This document shows, in pieces, positions 60,285 through 64,000 of a stretch of 64,000 nucleotides of DNA; position 1 is the stretch's first letter, and every line of letters begins with the position of its first letter. A program made the translations under genes and the position numbers. This stretch comes from Cytophagales bacterium (GTDB lineage Bacteria > Bacteroidota > Bacteroidia > Cytophagales > Spirosomataceae): contig JANSYO010000001.1 in assembly GCA_024742395.1 (NCBI GenBank), positions 1 through 64,000 of the forward strand. Reading direction: 5' to 3'. The notes beneath the pieces were generated by a model. That model was not told the origin of the DNA. It saw only the letters and a program-made list of their open reading frames with translations, and made no database searches.

Positions 60285-61652
60285 TTAACCTATTAACGGG
60301 AACAAACATTCAAAAGTAGCTCCCTTGCCCACCTCACTATGAGCTTCTATAAACCCATCGTGCCTTTCCATTATTTTTTTGCAGACACTCAAACCTACAG
60401 GTTTTGAATTTGAGTTTTTATGCAGGCCCAATTTATTAAATATCATAAATATTTTCTCTGCATAGCGGGTATCAAAACCCAATCCATTGTCTTTCACTTT
60501 CACAGAGTGATACTCCACACCCATCACTTCTTTCCTTTCATACACTAAACTAAGAACCACTTCAGGAAGCTCTTGATTTCTAAACTTTACTGAGTTCTCA
60601 ATAAGTTTTCTGAAAAGGTCTGTGATTTGGTCTCGATGAACATACATTTTAGGGGTCTCATCTGATTCTATTCTAACCTTTACATCGGGCTCTAAGGCTA
60701 CCTGAAACTCAGACGCTACCTCTTTGAATAAATCAGAAAGATGAACGAAATTCTTTTGAGCTCCTTCAATATTCATCTTTGCTTGATTCTGAAGCCCTTT
60801 CACCATTTCAGCAGATTCTTTCGCCGCATTATCTATGCTTTTCAGATAACCTTCCACCTTATTTACCTCGTTCCGCTTAAAAGCGATCATAGCCGTGTCT
60901 GTGAATAACTGAATCTTCCTTAAAGGCTCTTGCAAATTATGTGAAGTTAGATAGACGTAGTGCTCCAGTTCATTATTGAAATTCAATAGCTTTCTTAACA
61001 TTACCCTTTTAGAACTCAAAAGCTCTGTATTATCTGCGAGTTCTGTTTTTAACCTAAAATAGGAATAAGCTAAAATTGAAATTGAAACGACTCCAAGTAT
61101 GATGAAAGCTATCGGAGTCATTCGCTCTCCTTGGGTCTGCCTTTCGAGTCTACCTTTTAGCAACATGGTCTCGTGAGCATTCATTTCTTTAATCTCACTC
61201 ATAAATGACTCTACCTCATTGCTGGTAGCCACCACATGATTTCTTATGCTGCGGTCTGTAATCAAACCTTTCTCCAGCATCATAATCTCCTCATTTAGCT
61301 GGCTTACCCTATTCTCAAATGATCGGTTCAAAGAATCCAGATTTCTAACCTGCACAGGATTATCATGAATTAGCTTTCCGAGCAATCCCGAAAGCTCTCT
61401 GGCGTTTTTTTGTCCGAGCTCGTACTTTGCCCGGTATGAACTTGACTGAGTAAGTAAAAAAGTTCTTTGGTTTGCCACCATAGATCTATACTCACTTTCT
61501 AAATCTATAATGGTATTTTTAACCTGATAAGTGTGATCTACCAGATCATTATACCTCGATAGACGGTTATAATAATTGTAAACAGTAAATAGAATCACAC
61601 CTATAAACAGGAAAGAACCCAGAAAAAGAATGTCTACAGCCTTATGTTTCAC
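60285..61652 (-). CDS. Sensor histidine kinase with CHASE3-type sensor
   Basis: 455 residues from GTG 61652, since no ATG fits the first helix. Two transmembrane helices (about 8-28 and 180-200) enclose a 150-residue all-helical CHASE3-like periplasmic domain (LESEYRSMVANQRTFLLT). The HisKA motif is YLTSHNLQEPLRKI (His238), and HATPase_c has DNGLGF and a last helix. It is an orphan kinase with no receiver domain attached, divergent from rpoN, and a likely partner of the NtrC-type regulator at the right edge. Confidence 0.9.
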   Translation of the reverse strand: MKHKAVDILFLGSFLFIGVILFTVYNYYNRLSRYNDLVDHTYQVKNTIIDLESEYRSMVANQRTFLLTQSSSYRAKYELGQKNARELSGLLGKLIHDNPVQVRNLDSLNRSFENRVSQLNEEIMMLEKGLITDRSIRNHVVATSNEVESFMSEIKEMNAHETMLLKGRLERQTQGERMTPIAFIILGVVSISILAYSYFRLKTELADNTELLSSKRVMLRKLLNFNNELEHYVYLTSHNLQEPLRKIQLFTDTAMIAFKRNEVNKVEGYLKSIDNAAKESAEMVKGLQNQAKMNIEGAQKNFVHLSDLFKEVASEFQVALEPDVKVRIESDETPKMYVHRDQITDLFRKLIENSVKFRNQELPEVVLSLVYERKEVMGVEYHSVKVKDNGLGFDTRYAEKIFMIFNKLGLHKNSNSKPVGLSVCKKIMERHDGFIEAHSEVGKGATFECLFPLIG

Positions 61653-61672
61653 GTGTGTTGCCTTTTATTATC

Positions 61673-61698
61673 ATTGTGTGGAATATATTCTACACAAT
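61673..61698. promoter_or_regulatory. 26-bp near-perfect palindrome between kinase and rpoN
   Basis: ATTGTGT-G-GAATA/TATTC-T-ACACAAT, 12 of 13 pairs match. It lies 20 bases before the kinase start and 172 before the rpoN start. Its half-site (TTCCACACAAT) recurs upstream of the stress genes at 51, 55, 58 and 58.9 kb. The spacing does not fit a sigma-54 promoter. Confidence 0.65.
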
Positions 61699-61870
61699 TT
61701 TGGATACATTTGAGCGTAGCGGTGGTGTATTACTCAAAGGTATGGTTTTTTACTACTTGCTAAAGTAGCACTTTCCAAGGGATCGGTTCGCCATTTTTTT
61801 AGATTTAAGTTAAGCTACCCTGTCAATAGAATTTTTGCTCGAAACGTCAATACTCATAACCTTTATCAAT

Positions 61871-63325
61871 ATGCTTGGTAACGTTCAAATACAATCAACA
61901 AAGCAGAGTCAGAAAATTAATACTCAGCAGATACAATTTCTGAATTTTCTGTTTCTCAACCAGCAGGAACTCGACAGATACGTAAACAAAGAACTGCTTG
62001 AAAACCCTTTTATTGAGCCAAAAGGAAATGATCAGAACGACAACTATGAGGATGACTCATTCTCTGATAATTCCCTAACGGGCGAGATGAGAAATGAGGA
62101 GGTCTTCAGTAAAGATGTACTGGAGGATGATCAGCCTTATTACAAACTCAACAATGCAGGTTCATCCGGGCCGGCGGATAGCGAGTGGCATGATTTGAGA
62201 ATGTCTAGAATCACCGAAGAGCAAAGTGCCACAGAGATATATGAAGAGCAATTAAGGTTTCAAAACCTACCTGATGATATTGTGGAAATCGCCACATTTC
62301 TTATACACTCAACAGACGGTAAAGGATTCTTAAATGCTAATATTGAAGAAGTTACAGACAACCTGTGCTTTGCCAGTAATAAATTCTATGAGGAAGAAAA
62401 AGTGCTGAAAGTTAAGGAAATCCTTAACCGTTTTGAGCCGCTTGGCTTTGCTTCTTTTGACCTTCAGGATTACCTGATTACATTGACCAGGTTAGACACA
62501 CATTTGGATGAAGAACTGAAGAACACTACTCTGAAAGTATTGCAGGAAGGTTTTGAAGATCTCTCTAAATCTAATCCGGCCAAGATTAGTGAACGACTGA
62601 AAATAGAGCCTGAAAAGCTGCAGGAGTGTTTAGAATTTATCACTTCTCTAAATCCTTACCCTACCAAAGGGATGAGTTCTGGTGGTCAGGAAATTAACCA
62701 TAACATTACCCCTGATTACGAGATTATCCAGGTAGACGACAAACTGATTGGCCGCCTTATTTCCAGTAAAAACTATAGCTTTTCAGTTAAAGAAGATTAT
62801 GCTGCCAGCATGAAAACTACCGCCAGAAACGGTACAAATAGTTATATAAGCGGGAAGCTGAAGTCGGCTCATTGGTTAATAGATGCCATTGAGCAAAGAA
62901 GAGAAACCATGACGAAAGTAATAGAAGCCATTACCTATTTACAAGGTGAATACCTGGTTTCCGGCGACTATAAAAAGCTTAGACCCATGATTTTGAAAGA
63001 TGTGGCAGAATACATTGGAATGAATATTTCTACCGTTAGCCGAGTAACCAGTAATAAATATGCCCGAACGCCTATAGGACTGGTACACTTGAAAGATTTA
63101 TTCTCAGAGGGAATTTATCTGGAAAGCGGAGAAAGAAAGAGTAATAAAGAAATTCAGGAAATGGTGATTAATCTGGTAGAACAAGAGGACAAGAAAAACC
63201 CTTTGAGTGATTTTGACATCCAAAAGATCTTGAAGAAAGAGGGCATTAACCTGACCAGAAGAACCATCACAAAATACAGAAGGGCCGAAAACATCCCTTC
63301 ATCACTTGAAAGAAAGTCTTTGTAG
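61871..63325 (+). CDS. rpoN: RNA polymerase sigma-54 factor
   Basis: About 484 residues from ATG 61871, which gives the normal N-terminus (LGNVQIQSTKQSQKINTQQIQFLNFLFL); a TTG 36 bases earlier is in frame. The acidic region 2 is DNDNYEDD-like, the core-binding region follows, and the C-terminal RpoN box reads LTRRTITKYRRAENIPSS with the promoter-contacting helix LKDVAEYIGMNISTVSRVTSNKYARTPIG. It directs -24/-12 transcription that requires an NtrC-type activator, one of which is encoded directly downstream. Confidence 0.95.
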   Translation: MLGNVQIQSTKQSQKINTQQIQFLNFLFLNQQELDRYVNKELLENPFIEPKGNDQNDNYEDDSFSDNSLTGEMRNEEVFSKDVLEDDQPYYKLNNAGSSGPADSEWHDLRMSRITEEQSATEIYEEQLRFQNLPDDIVEIATFLIHSTDGKGFLNANIEEVTDNLCFASNKFYEEEKVLKVKEILNRFEPLGFASFDLQDYLITLTRLDTHLDEELKNTTLKVLQEGFEDLSKSNPAKISERLKIEPEKLQECLEFITSLNPYPTKGMSSGGQEINHNITPDYEIIQVDDKLIGRLISSKNYSFSVKEDYAASMKTTARNGTNSYISGKLKSAHWLIDAIEQRRETMTKVIEAITYLQGEYLVSGDYKKLRPMILKDVAEYIGMNISTVSRVTSNKYARTPIGLVHLKDLFSEGIYLESGERKSNKEIQEMVINLVEQEDKKNPLSDFDIQKILKKEGINLTRRTITKYRRAENIPSSLERKSL

Positions 63326-63361
63326 AACAAAGACACCACGTAATTAAAGACTTACCCTTAT

Positions 63362-64000
63362 ATGAAGAAAATTTTAGTAATCGACGACGACCAGGATGTA
63401 TGCCTGTTACTTGAAAGGTTTTTGAAGAGACAAGACTTTGCCGTCTCTTTGGCTAATTCAGGAAAGAAAGGACTGGCATTACTTGAGGAAGATGTTCCGG
63501 ACTTAATTCTCTCAGATTTTAAACTGGGCGATATCAACGGGGGTGATTTACTAAAAAGTGTTAAGGAAAAGCATCCAAATTTGCCCGTAATTATCATTAC
63601 AGGTTATTCAGATATTAAAGTGGCCATCAATGTGATGAAGCATGGTGCCTTTGACTATGTCACTAAGCCCATATTCCCTGAGGAAATTCTTAATACAATT
63701 AAGAAAGCATTGAGTTCTGCTACAGAAACTGAAAGTAACTCGGATGAAGCATCTACTTCTTCAGAGTCTCAGCCTACAGAGGAGAAAAAAGCCGAGAAGG
63801 CGAGCAGTAAAAAGACCAAAAGTAAAAAGACAGGAAATATCTTCGGTACTGGTCAGGCCAGCAAAAATCTACTGAATCAAATTAACCTGGTAGCTCCTAC
63901 CAACTTCAGTGTCATCATTTATGGTGAAAGTGGTGCAGGTAAAGAAGCCGTTGCCAGAGAAATACATGCACGAAGCGAAAGAAAGAAAGAGGCTTTTGTG
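63362..64000 (+). CDS. NtrC-family sigma-54-dependent response regulator (N-terminal part)
   Basis: 213 codons seen, cut by the window edge. The receiver has D8-D10, phospho-acceptor Asp52 in ILSDFKLGD and Lys102 in VTKPI. A Ser/Glu/Lys-rich linker of 40 residues leads to the AAA+ domain with FGTGQASKNLLNQINLVAP and the Walker A GESGAGKE (188-195). It begins 36 bases after rpoN, so both are probably one operon, and the orphan CHASE3 kinase is a candidate partner. The DNA-binding domain is outside the window. Confidence 0.92.
   Translation, partial: MKKILVIDDDQDVCLLLERFLKRQDFAVSLANSGKKGLALLEEDVPDLILSDFKLGDINGGDLLKSVKEKHPNLPVIIITGYSDIKVAINVMKHGAFDYVTKPIFPEEILNTIKKALSSATETESNSDEASTSSESQPTEEKKAEKASSKKTKSKKTGNIFGTGQASKNLLNQINLVAPTNFSVIIYGESGAGKEAVAREIHARSERKKEAFV

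Noticed and set aside
51010-61698. Sigma-54 (-24/-12) promoters formed by the GTGTGG motifs
   Set aside because: After GG at the right place, the base pair 10 positions on is AC or TC rather than GC, and the TGGCAC part does not match. The motif fits a transcription factor site better.
1-64000. CRISPR array, integrase or complete insertion sequence
   Set aside because: No regularly spaced identical repeats, no integrase frame and no transposase with intact catalytic part were seen on either strand.

Overview
The window looks like chromosomal DNA from a Bacteroidota, most likely the order Cytophagales (a marine Fulvivirga/Roseivirga-type organism). That placement is inferred from gene content and promoter style; no species could be assigned. 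Evidence: a GH97 glucosidase, a C-terminal type IX secretion sorting domain, DUF3078, DUF2911, DUF3467 and PorT-like proteins, a TonB plug domain, almost no Shine-Dalgarno sequences, and at least nine copies of the Bacteroidota -7 promoter element TAnnTTTG. There is no prophage, CRISPR array or intact insertion sequence.

Layout. 0-5.5 kb: the end of a GH97 gene, a PspC protein, a NarL-type two-component operon, RidA and a chromate transporter. 5.5-12.6 kb: housekeeping genes (YceI lipoprotein, 2OG-Fe dioxygenase, recR with a TrpF-like partner, clpS, a sodium symporter, a secreted metalloprotease, nuoA-nuoB). 13.1-16.2 kb: an ECF sigma operon carrying an MscS-type channel, a DUF3078 protein and mscL. 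16.3-22.9 kb: the distal division cluster ftsW-murG-X-ftsQ-ftsA-ftsZ, where X is a Bpt/ATE-like aminoacyl-tRNA-protein transferase relative in the place usually held by murC. 23-27.7 kb: fusA on the minus strand, then DUF3467, a BI-1 membrane protein and rpsL-rpsG, so the str operon is split. 27.7-34.6 kb: Gfo/Idh oxidoreductase, two unusual small lipoproteins, rsmG, a glycosyltransferase and tgt.

34.6-42 kb looks accessory. It begins with tRNA-Asn and its own promoter and terminator, then a decayed ISAon1-like transposase fragment, several inverted repeats, a TolB/TPR/AraC fusion regulator and a run of hydrolases and an oxidoreductase. 41-46 kb holds an OmpR-type two-component system and two paralogous small proteins. 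All three promoters carry direct repeats in 11-bp steps at the same distance from the start codon, which predicts a small self-contained regulon.

46-51 kb: secreted hydrolases, with three GC-rich REP-like repeats between two of them. 51-64 kb: an envelope and stress cluster (coiled-coil lipoprotein, OmpA-type proteins, Dps, glycine-zipper proteins, DUF1328, YtxH, DUF2383, a holin-like membrane protein) leading to a CHASE3 histidine kinase divergent from rpoN and a truncated NtrC-type regulator. A TTCCACAC half-site recurs in these intergenic regions and forms a near-perfect 26-bp palindrome between the kinase and rpoN.

Most promising for new biology: the transferase-like gene in the division cluster (with clpS in the same window), the spaced direct-repeat regulon, the palindrome family around rpoN, and the HGxPGHxC repeat and plug-only lipoproteins.
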